The notes under the pieces were generated by a model. The model had not been told where the DNA came from. It saw nothing but the letters and a program-made list of their open reading frames with translations, and did no database searches. 64,000 nucleotides of DNA from Hyphomicrobiales bacterium (GTDB taxonomy: Bacteria; Pseudomonadota; Alphaproteobacteria; Rhizobiales; Rhizobiaceae): the NCBI GenBank assembly GCA_900471515.1, contig UCFC01000042.1, positions 41,025-105,024 on the forward strand, given 5' to 3'. Shown piece after piece: positions 53,076 through 62,107 of the stretch (its first letter is position 1; every line of letters starts with the position of its first letter). The position numbers were made by a program, and so were the translations under genes.

Positions 53076-53310
53076 TGGCTATCCTCCATGGGCGAAGGCG
53101 CTGCGTCTTCAATTTTTCAAGCAATATCCATGAGTTAGAATCCAGGAGCAATCCAGATCGCCTTCCGCGGCGGCCAGAAGTTTTTTCCGGCGAACTAAGC
53201 GATTGAATTTTCTTGGATCTAAATATTAAGTTGGGCGGCGAACGCGTGAGTTCCGCGCCGCCGCCTCAGGCGGCGTCAAATCGGTTGTCCATTCAGAAGT
53301 ATCCTGTCTC

Positions 53311-53769
53311 ATGAGCCTCGAATCCGTCCGCGCCTTCTTCGCCGCCAATGCCCCCGACATCACCATCATCGAAACACCCGGCAGTTCCTCCACCGTTGCC
53401 CTTGCCGCCGAAGCGCATGGCGTGGAGCCTGCGCAGATCGCCAAGACGATCTGCCTCCGTGTCGGCGAGCGCACCATGCTGGTCGTCGCGAGCGGCACGG
53501 CACGTCTCGATAACAGGAAATTCAAGGACAGCTTCGGCGGCAAGGGGCGCATGCTGGATGCCGAGGAGGTGCTGGCGGTGACGAGCCACCCGGTCGGCGG
53601 GGTCTGCCCCTTTGGCCTGCCGGCCCCGCTGCCGATCTATTGCGACTTGTCGCTGAAACAGTTCGACGAGGTCGTTCCGGCTGCCGGCTCGACCAATTCC
53701 GCGGTGCGCATTCCGACCGAAAGGCTCGCGGAAATCACCGGGGCCGAATGGGTCGATGTCTGCCAGTAA
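53311..53769 (+). CDS. YbaK/EbsC-family aminoacyl-tRNA deacylase
   Basis: Cytoplasmic editing-domain protein (152 aa) with the conserved lysine in QIAKTICLRV and the signature HPVGGVCPFGLP. Free-standing members hydrolyse mischarged Cys- or Ala-tRNA(Pro). No clear ribosome site precedes the ATG. It stands alone between the LacI gene and the Tim44-domain gene. Confidence 0.92.
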   Translation: MSLESVRAFFAANAPDITIIETPGSSSTVALAAEAHGVEPAQIAKTICLRVGERTMLVVASGTARLDNRKFKDSFGGKGRMLDAEEVLAVTSHPVGGVCPFGLPAPLPIYCDLSLKQFDEVVPAAGSTNSAVRIPTERLAEITGAEWVDVCQ

Positions 53770-53850
53770 CGGCGCACAACTTCACAGGGCAGAAAGAATA
53801 CCTATATTATCTGCGAACATGCCATTCAGCGCATGATAGGAGATGAAAGA

Positions 53851-54861
53851 ATGCCCAGTGCTGTTTCGCGTTTTGCCAGGATCGCGGCAATCGCCGTTCT
53901 TGCGAGCGCTACCGTCTTTGCTTCGATCGGGGACGCCGATGCGCGCCGCGCCGGCGGCTTTGGCGGTTTCGGAAGCCGCGGCACGCGCACCTTCAGCGCG
54001 CCTCCGGTCACGCAGACTGCGCCTGCCCCGGCAACCCCCATCGAACGCTCGATGACGCCGCGCCCGCAGACAACGGCGCCCTATAACACTCAGCAGCCCG
54101 GCTATGCCCAGCAGCGTCCCGGCCTCTTCGGCGGTTTCGGCCGTTCGATGATCGGCGGCCTGATTGCCGGCGGCCTGCTCGGCATGCTGCTCGGCCACGG
54201 TTTCGGCGGCGGCTTCGGCTTCCTCGGCATGCTGCTGCAGATCGCGCTGATCTTCGGAGCGGTCATGCTCGCCATGCGCTTCTTCGCCAATCGGCGCCAG
54301 CCGTCCTACGGGACGGGTGCGCAAAGCTATGGCGGAGCGCAATCCTACAACATGTCGCCGGCCAGTGGCGGTTCGTCTTTCCACATTCCGGCAATCGGTT
54401 CGGGCTCCGGCAGCCAGCAGCGCAACGCACGCCCGAGCGACGAGATCGGCCTTGCCCAGGCCGACCTCGACCAGTTCGAGGAATTGCTGACCAAGGTTCA
54501 GACCGCCTACGGCGCGGAAGATTACGGCGCGCTGCGCCGCCTGACGACGCCGGAAGCCATGTCCTATCTTGCCGAAGAACTCGGCGAGAACGCCACCAAC
54601 GGCGTGCGCAACCAGGTTTCCGACGTCAAGCTGCTGCAGGGTGATATTGCCGAAGCCTGGCGTGAGAACGGGCAGGAATACGCAACGCTTGCAATGCGCT
54701 ATTCCTCGATCGACGCGATGGTCGAGCGCAGCAGCGGCCGCCTCGTCTCCGGCGACGACCGTCGCCCGAGCGAAAGCACGGAGATCTGGACTTTCGTGCG
54801 CAGGCCCGGCGCCGACTGGAAGCTTGCCGCCATCCAGGGCACCGGCCAGCGCGCCGCTTAA
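53851..54861 (+). CDS. Tim44-like domain membrane protein
   Basis: Protein of 336 aa: signal/anchor at about residues 5-30, a Gly/Arg- and Pro-rich linker (GGFGGFGSRGTRTF, TTAPYNTQQPGYAQQ), a Gly-rich hydrophobic hairpin (IGGLIAGGLLGMLLGHGFGGG and following) and a C-terminal Tim44-like domain from about residue 205 (DEIGLAQADLDQFEELL). The ATG at 53851 has AGGAGATG at good spacing; the one at 53833 does not. Tim44-domain proteins in alphaproteobacteria are associated with membrane-protein handling, function not settled. Its TAA overlaps the stop of the convergent gene. Confidence 0.88.
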   Translation: MPSAVSRFARIAAIAVLASATVFASIGDADARRAGGFGGFGSRGTRTFSAPPVTQTAPAPATPIERSMTPRPQTTAPYNTQQPGYAQQRPGLFGGFGRSMIGGLIAGGLLGMLLGHGFGGGFGFLGMLLQIALIFGAVMLAMRFFANRRQPSYGTGAQSYGGAQSYNMSPASGGSSFHIPAIGSGSGSQQRNARPSDEIGLAQADLDQFEELLTKVQTAYGAEDYGALRRLTTPEAMSYLAEELGENATNGVRNQVSDVKLLQGDIAEAWRENGQEYATLAMRYSSIDAMVERSSGRLVSGDDRRPSESTEIWTFVRRPGADWKLAAIQGTGQRAA

Positions 54862-55889
54862 TTGACCGAAACGGGTTTGGAGCGCATGCGGGACACCGTT
54901 TCGCGCTCCGCCCGCTTGCAGCGCATCGGCGGCAGGCCGCGGTCCATCAGATCCATATCCTCAAGCACCATGTCGCCCATTTTCTTGAAGGCGACATCGA
55001 GCGCGCCGGCGCGATGGGCTGAACGGATGAAACCCTTGAGGCTGCGCACCGGGTGGTCCGAAGGCAGCGGTTCCTGCGGGTAGACATCGCTTGCCGCGAC
55101 GATATGGCCTGACGCGACGGCGGTCATCAGGGCATCGAAATCCACGACATCGGCGCGGCTCAGCAGGATGAAGGCCGCCCCCTTGCGCATGCTGGCGAAC
55201 GCATCCGCGCCGAGGAAGCCTCTGTTCTCGCTGGTGACGGAGGCAACGACGAAGACGAAATCGCTCTGTCCCAGGACCTCGTTGAGGCTTGCGGCCTCCA
55301 CACCGCTTTCCTCCAGGATCGAGCGCGGCATCCAGGGATCGAAAACCCTGATCCTGGCACGGAACCCCGACAGAACCCGCCGCAGCGCCTTGCCGAGATC
55401 ACCGAAACCGATAATGCCGATCTCGGAACCCGCTATCAGCCGGGCACTTGCGTTGCCCTCGCCACCCCAGAGCTCGCGGCCCTCGCGGAAAGCCACATCG
55501 GCATCGACGATGCCGCGGGCAAGGCTGAGTGCGAAGCCCAGTCCGATCTCTGCCACCGGCTCGGCAAAAACCTGCCCGGTCGTCACCACATGAATGCCGC
55601 GCTGGAAGAGGATCTCGTAAGGCATGTTGTTGAGGAGGTTGCTCTCCACATTGAGGATCGCACGAAGTTGCCGCATGCGGTCGAGCATTTCCGCCGAAAG
55701 CGGCGGCTGACCGATGATATAGCGCGCCCTGCCGAGAACAGCGTCGCCGAGGCCGGCAATATTTTCAGGATCGGCCTCGACAATGTCGTATCTCGCATTG
55801 AGTTCGGCACGCGCCTTGTCGCTGAAGATCAGATCGAGCGTGCGCGGTTCCGGCGCGCTGATCGCCAGCGGTCTTTCGATATTCGTCAT
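54858..55889 (-). CDS. D-isomer-specific 2-hydroxyacid dehydrogenase
   Basis: NAD(P)-dependent dehydrogenase (343 aa): cofactor site IGIIGFGDLGKALRRVL with FDPW after the second strand, catalytic Arg in LLSRADVVD, Glu in PQEPLPS and His in SAHRAGAL. The start at 55889 has AGGAGGAGC right in front; the ORF is open to 55991 without support. The substrate (2-keto acid) is unknown. It stands alone; nothing nearby indicates its pathway. Confidence 0.9.
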   Translation of the reverse strand: MTNIERPLAISAPEPRTLDLIFSDKARAELNARYDIVEADPENIAGLGDAVLGRARYIIGQPPLSAEMLDRMRQLRAILNVESNLLNNMPYEILFQRGIHVVTTGQVFAEPVAEIGLGFALSLARGIVDADVAFREGRELWGGEGNASARLIAGSEIGIIGFGDLGKALRRVLSGFRARIRVFDPWMPRSILEESGVEAASLNEVLGQSDFVFVVASVTSENRGFLGADAFASMRKGAAFILLSRADVVDFDALMTAVASGHIVAASDVYPQEPLPSDHPVRSLKGFIRSAHRAGALDVAFKKMGDMVLEDMDLMDRGLPPMRCKRAERETVSRMRSKPVSVN

Positions 55890-56133
55890 GAGCTCCTCCT
55901 CGAGACGCATCAGCTTTCGCCTCCGCAATACGATTGATAATCCGGTTGAACGGCGCTTGTGAAGACGCCATTCAACCGGCCATATGCCCATGATGCAAAC
56001 GCTTGAAACTCCTGTATATTCCTACCGTTTTCGTTGATGGTGAAATTTCGCCGGACTGACCCGGTGGCGCGGTTTTTAACCGTGACCGACGGACCGGCGG
56101 CGGCGGCACCGGAAAAGCGGAGGGAATTCCACA

Positions 56134-56241
56134 ATGAAAGCAGTCTTGAAGAGCGGCATGCCTGGGCTTGCCGCAGTCCTGACCGCCCCAGGCGGTCTTG
56201 CTGCCGGTGCCGGCGCCAGCATCCTGAGCGGCCCCATCTGA
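56134..56241 (+). CDS. Very short ORF (35 aa) with its own terminator
   Basis: MKAVLKSGMPGLAAVLTAPG opening, Gly/Ala-rich, ending SILSGPI. GGAGGG is spaced 8 bases before the ATG, and a rho-independent terminator follows at 56263. Inside it is an inverted repeat, 56160-56166 with 56187-56193. It could be a small peptide gene, a leader peptide or part of a small RNA. No family recognised. Confidence 0.5.
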   Translation: MKAVLKSGMPGLAAVLTAPGGLAAGAGASILSGPI

Positions 56242-56262
56242 GACCCGCGCCCCTGCAACCGC

Positions 56263-56287
56263 AACGCCGACGGACCTGCCGGGCGTT
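56263..56287 (+). terminator. Terminator after the 35-aa ORF
   Basis: AACGCC (56263-56268) pairs with GGCGTT (56282-56287), followed by TTTGTTT. The inner bases can extend the stem imperfectly. It separates the short ORF from the FNR-type boxes of the cyd region. Confidence 0.6.
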
Positions 56288-56301
56288 TTTGTTTGCGAGA
56301 T

Positions 56302-56315
56302 TTGACTTAAGTCAA
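56302..56315. promoter_or_regulatory. FNR/FixK-type box 1 (anaerobox)
   Basis: TTGAC-TTAA-GTCAA, a perfect palindrome of the Crp/Fnr superfamily type used by FixK, FnrN and NnrR regulators in rhizobia. Located 154 bp upstream of the GbsR-type gene that heads the cyd operon. Confidence 0.75.
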
Positions 56316-56372
56316 TTCCAGGCACGCGGCGTCGGTTTATGAAGAAACAGACTGCCGGAACACCTATCCAAA

Positions 56373-56386
56373 TTGACGCAGGTCAA
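56373..56386. promoter_or_regulatory. FNR/FixK-type box 2 (anaerobox)
   Basis: TTGAC-GCAG-GTCAA, the second perfect half-site pair, 71 bp downstream of box 1. A possible promoter (TTGCCG at 56396, TATAGT at 56420, 18-bp spacer) follows, so this box would be near -50 from the start of transcription. Low-oxygen or NO activation of cyd is the likely role. Confidence 0.78.
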
Positions 56387-56423
56387 GCCGGGCAATTGCC
56401 GCGTCAGCGCGAAAGTCTGTATA

Positions 56424-56449
56424 GTGATTTCAGAAATTTCTGAAATCAC
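56424..56449. promoter_or_regulatory. Perfect 26-bp palindrome, probable operator of the GbsR/MarR-type regulator
   Basis: GTGATTTCAGAAA and its exact inverse repeat, with no spacer, lying over the likely transcription start and 19 bp before the ATG of the regulator. Full-length perfect symmetry points to a dimeric repressor site, most simply that of the adjacent regulator. Confidence 0.8.
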
Positions 56450-56468
56450 AGACGTAACGGAAACGATA

Positions 56469-57044
56469 ATGAACCTTCCGCCTCTCGTTCAGTCCTTCGT
56501 CCTGCATTTCGGCGAAATGGGGTCCCGCTGGGGCATCAACCGCACGGTCGGCCAGATCTACGCCCTTCTTTTCGTATCGCCCTCGCCGCTCTGCGCCGAG
56601 GAGATCGTCGATGCGCTTGGCATATCGCGCTCGAACGTTTCCATGAGCCTTCGCGAGCTGCAGGCCTGGAACCTGGTGCTTCTGCGGCACAAGCCGGATG
56701 ACCGGCGCGACTTCTTCACGACGCCAGACGATGTCTGGCTGATCCTCAGAACGCTTGCCGAGGAGCGCAAGAAGCGCGAGGTCGATCCCACGCTTTCGAT
56801 GCTGCGCGAAATCCTCATGCAGCGCCCGGCAAGCGAGGCCGAGCGTCACGCGCAGCAACGCATGAGCGAGATGCACACGCTCATCGAGCAGCTGACGCAC
56901 TGGTATGAAGACGTAAAACAACTTGAAACAGAAAGGCTTGCGACGCTGCTCTCGCTGGGCGCGAAAGTGACCAAGCTGCTGGAGGCCAAGGACAGGGTCG
57001 TTTCGCTTGGCCGCCGCCGTCCCAATTCTGCGAACAAGAGTTAG
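56469..57044 (+). CDS. GbsR/MarR-family transcriptional regulator
   Basis: Winged-helix regulator (191 aa) with recognition helix region LGISRSNVSMSLRELQAW followed by a basic wing (RHKPDDRRDFF) and a C-terminal coiled-coil dimerisation segment (HTLIEQLTHWYEDVKQLETE). It is the first gene of the cyd unit; cydD starts 4 bp after its stop. It likely represses the operon through the 26-bp palindrome. A signal is not evident; there are no cysteines, so thiol or Fe-S sensing is unlikely. Confidence 0.85.
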   Translation: MNLPPLVQSFVLHFGEMGSRWGINRTVGQIYALLFVSPSPLCAEEIVDALGISRSNVSMSLRELQAWNLVLLRHKPDDRRDFFTTPDDVWLILRTLAEERKKREVDPTLSMLREILMQRPASEAERHAQQRMSEMHTLIEQLTHWYEDVKQLETERLATLLSLGAKVTKLLEAKDRVVSLGRRRPNSANKS

Positions 57045-57048
57045 CGCC

Positions 57049-58755
57049 ATGGGCAGTGCTTTCTTCGACGCAAGAGACCGGCAAGAAGCGGAAGCGCCTG
57101 CTGACAGGGACGAGGCATGCAAGCCGGCCAGCACAAAAAGCCGCCTGCGCGGTGCTGCCATGCTGCAGGCGTTTGCGGCGGTCCTCTGGATTCCGCAGGC
57201 AGGTCTGCTCGCATGGTCCGTCGGGCGGCTGGCCGATGGCGCCGGCCCTGCCGATGTTCTCTGGCCGGCGATCTTCATTCTCCTGCTCGGCATCGTCAAA
57301 AGCTGTCTCGATGCGGCTGGCGGCCGCCTTGCCTTTCGTGCCGCGCGCGCCGCGCTCAGCCAGAAACGCGCAACCGCCCTCCGTCTGCTCGCCCGCCTTT
57401 CTCCTGTCGATGCCGGCCGGCCTGCATCCGGTGAAGCTGCCAGCGTGCTTGGCGAACAGGCCGAGCTGATCGTGCCCTATCTCTCCCGTTTCCAGCCGGC
57501 TCGAATGAAGGCGAGCCTCGTGCCGCTCGTCATCCTCGCCTGCATCTTTCCGATATCCTGGATCGCTGCGCTCGCGTTGCTGATCGCCGCGCCACTCATT
57601 CCGGTCTTCATGGCACTGATCGGCTGGCGTGCCCAGGCTGCGAGCGAAAGGCAGCTTGTCGCGACAGGCGGCCTCAACACCTTCCTGCTCGACCGGCTGC
57701 GCGGCCTTGCAACGATCCGTTCGCTCGATGCGGTCGACGCCACAGCACTTCGGTTGCGCGGCGAGGCGGAGTCGCTCCGCATGCGCACCATGGCGGTGCT
57801 CAAGATTGCCTTGCTGTCTTCCGCCGTGCTCGAGCTCTTTTCAGCCCTTGGCGTGGCGATGACCGCCGTCTATGTCGGCTTCAGCCTGCTTGGCGAAATC
57901 CGCTTTGGCGCCTGGTCGGGTGGGCTTGACCTTTCGCGGGGCCTGTTCGTCCTGCTGCTGGCACCAGCCTTTTTCGAACCGTTGCGTGAACTCTCCGCCG
58001 TCTGGCATGACCGCGCTTCGGGCGAGGCCGCACTGAAGGCGCTGGAAAGGCTTGCTGTCGACGGCATGACGCTTCCCGACCGCGAAACGGCCGGGGCCTC
58101 CACCGCAAACAAGCCCTTCGATATCCGCCTGGAAAACGTCTGCTTTCGCTACAGCCCGGATCATCAGCCCATCCTCTCCGGCTTCAATCTCGAAATTGCC
58201 GCCGGCGAACATGCCGCACTGCTTGGCGCCAGCGGTACCGGCAAATCGACCTTGCTGTCGCTGATCGCCGGCCTGGCGCCCTGCGATGAGGGCCGCATCC
58301 TGATCGGCGGCAGCGCGACAGGTCGCTGCAAGATGGCCTGGATCGGCCAGAAGCCGCATATTTTCGCGGGGACCGTCGCCGGCAATATTGCGCTGGGACG
58401 ACCCGGCATCACGGCGGCGGAAATCTCGGGCGCACTCGATCTTGCAACGCTTGGCCGTGTCGCACGGGCCTACGGGCACCGGCCGCTTGGCGAGAGCGGC
58501 ATCGGCCTCTCCGGCGGCGAGACTTTGCGCCTTGCGATCGCGCGAGCCGCCTGCGATCCCGATATCCGCATCATCCTCGCCGACGAGCCGACCGCGCATC
58601 TCGACGCCGATACGGCTGCCGAGATCACCGAGAGCCTGCTCGCCCTCGCGCAGGGCCGCACGCTGATCGTCGCCACCCACGACCCGCTGCTGGCCGCCCG
58701 CATGCACCATGCCATCCGCCTTGATGGCGAAAGCCTTCCGGAGGCTGCCGAATGA
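57049..58755 (+). CDS. cydD: Thiol reductant ABC exporter subunit CydD
   Basis: ABC exporter half-transporter (568 aa): six-segment membrane domain, then ATPase domain with Walker A GASGTGKST (about 393), signature LSGGETLRLAIARAA and Walker B IILADEPTAHLD. With CydC it exports cysteine and glutathione to the periplasm, needed for assembly of cytochrome bd. It starts at 57049 in the downstream frame of the regulator and overlaps cydC by 4 bp. Confidence 0.95.
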   Translation: MGSAFFDARDRQEAEAPADRDEACKPASTKSRLRGAAMLQAFAAVLWIPQAGLLAWSVGRLADGAGPADVLWPAIFILLLGIVKSCLDAAGGRLAFRAARAALSQKRATALRLLARLSPVDAGRPASGEAASVLGEQAELIVPYLSRFQPARMKASLVPLVILACIFPISWIAALALLIAAPLIPVFMALIGWRAQAASERQLVATGGLNTFLLDRLRGLATIRSLDAVDATALRLRGEAESLRMRTMAVLKIALLSSAVLELFSALGVAMTAVYVGFSLLGEIRFGAWSGGLDLSRGLFVLLLAPAFFEPLRELSAVWHDRASGEAALKALERLAVDGMTLPDRETAGASTANKPFDIRLENVCFRYSPDHQPILSGFNLEIAAGEHAALLGASGTGKSTLLSLIAGLAPCDEGRILIGGSATGRCKMAWIGQKPHIFAGTVAGNIALGRPGITAAEISGALDLATLGRVARAYGHRPLGESGIGLSGGETLRLAIARAACDPDIRIILADEPTAHLDADTAAEITESLLALAQGRTLIVATHDPLLAARMHHAIRLDGESLPEAAE

Positions 58756-60443
58756 CCACCTTCCTCAAGGATATCAAGCCGGTCCTGCGCCTGTTCCTGC
58801 AGACACATCGCAGGGAACTATTGCTTGGCGCAGCGCTATCGGCCGCAACCGTCACGGCCGGCATCGCCCTGCTCGGCCTGTCGGGCTGGTTCATCACCGC
58901 AACTGCCCTTGCAGGCCTTACGGCAACTGTCGCCGCGACCTTCGATGTCTTTGCGCCATCGGCCGGCATCCGTTTTCTTGCCATCCTGCGCACGGCTGCG
59001 CGTTATGGCGAAAGACTGACGACCCACAACGCGACGCTCGCCGTGCTTGCCGCCCTTCGCGAGCGCCTGTTCCGCGGCTGGGCCTCCCCTGGCGCGGCAC
59101 GTACGCTTCTCAACCGGCCTGCCCGGCTGCTCTTCCGGCTGACCGCGGACATCGACGCGCTGGACTCGCTTTACCTTCGCATTCTCGTGCCGGCAGCCGT
59201 GGCGATCGGCTCGGCACTTGTCGCCAGCGTGACGCTCGGCCTCATGCATCCGCTGTTTGGCCTGTTCTTCGGGTTCTGCCTTGTTCTGGCGGGGCTCGGC
59301 CTGCCGCTCGCTGCCGGCCGGCTGGCTTTGAAGCCGGCGCGACGCCGCGCTTACGGGATCGAAACCATCCGGTCGCGGACCATCGATCTCGTCGCCGGAC
59401 AGACCGATCTTCTCATGGCAGATCGGCTTGCCGCACAACAGCAGGCAATCGTTGCCGCCGATGCCTATACGGCAAACGCCGACGACCGGCTGAACCGCAT
59501 CGAGACCGGCGTGACCTTCGGCTTCGGCCTTCTCTCCGCTGCGCTTCTGGCTGCGGCGCTGCTGAGCGTTGCCGTGCTGATGCAGGCAGGCGCGATCACC
59601 GCGCCCGTTGCCGCGCTCGGCGTGCTCGTCGCTTTCGCCGCCACCGAACCCTTTGCCGCCTTGCGCCGCGGCGCGATGGAATTCGGCAGGACGATCCTGG
59701 CGGCCAAACGCATCGCACCACGACTTTCCGCCACTGAAGCCGATTTCGCACCAGGGGCTCCGGCGCATGAACTGACCTTCGCGCTCCGGAACATCACCGT
59801 TGCGCATGACCGGGCGGCAAGGCCGGCATTGCTGGACGTGACGCTCGAACTGCGCCGTGGCGAGCATATTGCCGTGGTCGGTTCGAGCGGCGCCGGCAAA
59901 TCGACGCTGCTTTCGCTGCTTGCCGGTGAATTGCCGCCGGCAGCCGGTATCGCGGCGGCACTCGATGCGACCTTGCTCACCCAGCGGACCGAGCTCTTCC
60001 AGGACACGTTGCGGGGTAACCTGCTGCTTGCCGCCCCCGATGCGGACGACGATCAACTGCGCGATGCGCTTGCCGCCGCCGGTCTGCTCGCCGATGTCGA
60101 TGCACTGCCATCAGGCCTCGACACGACGCTCGGCGAAGGCGGCATGGGGCTTTCCGGCGGTCAGTCGCGCCGGCTGGCGCTCGCGCGTCTTTTCCTGCGC
60201 GACACCCCGCTCTGGCTGCTGGACGAGCCGACCGAAGGCCTGGATGGCCGCACCGCCCGCGACGTGTTGCATCGCCTCGCGCTGAAAGCAGAAGGCCGGA
60301 CGCTGGTGATCGCCACGCATATCCGCCGCGAGGCAGCACTCGCAGACCGCATCGCCGTCCTCGACGGCGGCCGCATCACAGAATTTTCGCGCCGTGGAGA
60401 GGCGGCGTTCGAAAAGGCGCTCAACCGGCTTCGGCCGGATTGA
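58752..60443 (+). CDS. cydC: Thiol reductant ABC exporter subunit CydC
   Basis: Partner half-transporter of CydD (563 aa) with membrane domain, Walker A GSSGAGKST (about 377), signature LSGGQSRRLALARLFLR and Walker B LWLLDEPTEGLD. Translation is coupled to cydD through ATGA. A 77-bp gap with no recognisable signal separates it from cydA. Confidence 0.95.
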   Translation: MTTFLKDIKPVLRLFLQTHRRELLLGAALSAATVTAGIALLGLSGWFITATALAGLTATVAATFDVFAPSAGIRFLAILRTAARYGERLTTHNATLAVLAALRERLFRGWASPGAARTLLNRPARLLFRLTADIDALDSLYLRILVPAAVAIGSALVASVTLGLMHPLFGLFFGFCLVLAGLGLPLAAGRLALKPARRRAYGIETIRSRTIDLVAGQTDLLMADRLAAQQQAIVAADAYTANADDRLNRIETGVTFGFGLLSAALLAAALLSVAVLMQAGAITAPVAALGVLVAFAATEPFAALRRGAMEFGRTILAAKRIAPRLSATEADFAPGAPAHELTFALRNITVAHDRAARPALLDVTLELRRGEHIAVVGSSGAGKSTLLSLLAGELPPAAGIAAALDATLLTQRTELFQDTLRGNLLLAAPDADDDQLRDALAAAGLLADVDALPSGLDTTLGEGGMGLSGGQSRRLALARLFLRDTPLWLLDEPTEGLDGRTARDVLHRLALKAEGRTLVIATHIRREAALADRIAVLDGGRITEFSRRGEAAFEKALNRLRPD

Positions 60444-60520
60444 GCGAACAGGCCTGACCCGCGTGACCAACCGGCCATGCGGAAACTCTTGATACCGCGT
60501 GGGACCGTGGGAGAAAGACA

Positions 60521-62101
60521 ATGGAACTAGACATCGTTGCGCTATCGCGCTTCCAATTTGCGCTGACCGCGCTCTATCACTTCCTGTTCGTGCCCTTGAC
60601 GCTCGGCCTTTCCGTGCTGCTTGCCATCATGGAGACGACCTATGTCATGACCGGCCGCCAGATCTGGCGGCAGATGACGAAATTCTGGGGCACGCTGTTC
60701 GGCATCAATTTCGTGCTCGGCGTCGCAACCGGCATCGTCATGGAATTCCAGTTCGGCATGAACTGGAGCTATTACAGCTATTATGTCGGCGACATTTTCG
60801 GCGCGCCGCTGGCGATCGAGGGCCTGATGGCCTTCTTCCTCGAAGCGACCTTCGTCGGCCTTTTCTTCTTCGGCTGGGACAAGCTGTCGAAAGTCGGCCA
60901 TCTCGTCGCCACCTGGGCGGTGGCGCTCGGTTCGAATTTTTCCGCGCTCTGGATTCTCATCGCCAATGGCTGGATGCAGAACCCGGTCGGTTCCGCGCTG
61001 AACCCGCAGACCATGCGCATGGAAATCGTCAGTTTCTTCGACGTGGTCTTCAACCCCGTCGCCCAGGCGAAATTCGTCCACACGGTCTCGGCCGGCTACG
61101 TCTGTGCCTCGATCTTCGTGCTCGGCGTTTCGGCCTGGTACATGCTCAAGGGCCGGCATATTGAGCTTGCCAAGCGCTCGATGACGGTTGCCGCCTCCTT
61201 CGGCCTCGCCTCGGCGCTGTCGGTCGTCGTGCTCGGTGACGAAAGCGGTTATCTCGCAACCGAAAACCAGAAGATGAAGCTCGCCGCGATCGAAGCCATG
61301 TGGAAGACGGAGCCGGCGCCGGCCGCCTTCACCGCCTTCGGCTTCCCGGACCAGCAAGCGCGCGAAACGCATTTCGCCGTGCATATCCCCTGGGTCATGG
61401 GCCTTATCGGCACCCGCTCGCTGACGACGGAAATCCCGGGCATCGACAAGCTGGAACAGCAGGCCGAAACCCGTATCCGCGACGGTATCAAGGCCTATGA
61501 CGCGCTGATGCAGATCCGCGCCGCACCCGTCCAGGACCAGGTCGCCCAGGAAGTGCGCTCGTCCTTCGAGGATCTCGGCCATGACCTCGGTTATGCCCTG
61601 CTCCTGAAGCGCTATGTCGACGACCCGCGTCAGGCAACCGACGAACAGATCGCAAAGGCCGCGCGCGACACCGTCCCGCATGTGCCGACACTCTTCTGGT
61701 CGTTCCGCATCATGGTCGGCCTCGGCATGTTCTTCATCGTGCTGACGGCAACCTTCTTCTGGCTGTCGGCCCGCCGGCATCTGGACAAATATCCGCTCTT
61801 GCTGCGTATCGCGGTCTTCGCCATCCCGCTGCCCTGGATCGCCATCGAGGCCGGCTGGGTCGTCGCCGAAATCGGCCGTCAGCCCTGGGTGATCGAAGGC
61901 GTGCTGCCGACGGCGGTCGCCGTCTCCAATCACGGCGCCTGGGCAGTGCTGCTCACCATCATCGGCTTTGCCGCACTCTATACGACGCTGATCGTCATCG
62001 AGATGAGCCTGATGCTCAAGGCGATCCGCCAGGGGCCGGAACCGGACCACGAGCCGGAAGCCAAGCTGATCTCCGAAACCCTCGTTCCAGCCGCGGAGTG
62101 A
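60521..62101 (+). CDS. cydA: Cytochrome bd ubiquinol oxidase subunit I
   Basis: Heme-bearing subunit (526 aa), nine membrane segments. The b595 ligand His20 lies in ALTALYHFLFVPLTLG, and the Q-loop contains ENQKMKLAAIEAMWKTEP with a long C-terminal Q-loop part, as in E. coli CydA. PTLFWSFRIMVGLG holds the b558 Met ligand region. High-affinity terminal oxidase for low oxygen. GGGAG precedes the ATG. Confidence 0.97.
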   Translation: MELDIVALSRFQFALTALYHFLFVPLTLGLSVLLAIMETTYVMTGRQIWRQMTKFWGTLFGINFVLGVATGIVMEFQFGMNWSYYSYYVGDIFGAPLAIEGLMAFFLEATFVGLFFFGWDKLSKVGHLVATWAVALGSNFSALWILIANGWMQNPVGSALNPQTMRMEIVSFFDVVFNPVAQAKFVHTVSAGYVCASIFVLGVSAWYMLKGRHIELAKRSMTVAASFGLASALSVVVLGDESGYLATENQKMKLAAIEAMWKTEPAPAAFTAFGFPDQQARETHFAVHIPWVMGLIGTRSLTTEIPGIDKLEQQAETRIRDGIKAYDALMQIRAAPVQDQVAQEVRSSFEDLGHDLGYALLLKRYVDDPRQATDEQIAKAARDTVPHVPTLFWSFRIMVGLGMFFIVLTATFFWLSARRHLDKYPLLLRIAVFAIPLPWIAIEAGWVVAEIGRQPWVIEGVLPTAVAVSNHGAWAVLLTIIGFAALYTTLIVIEMSLMLKAIRQGPEPDHEPEAKLISETLVPAAE

Positions 62102-62107
62102 CCTGTC

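Noticed and set aside
53250..53275. G/C-rich inverted repeat before the YbaK gene as a terminator
   Set aside because: It lies upstream of both flanking genes (divergent starts), so it cannot end either of them, and it has no T-run; it may be a chance feature of GC-rich DNA.
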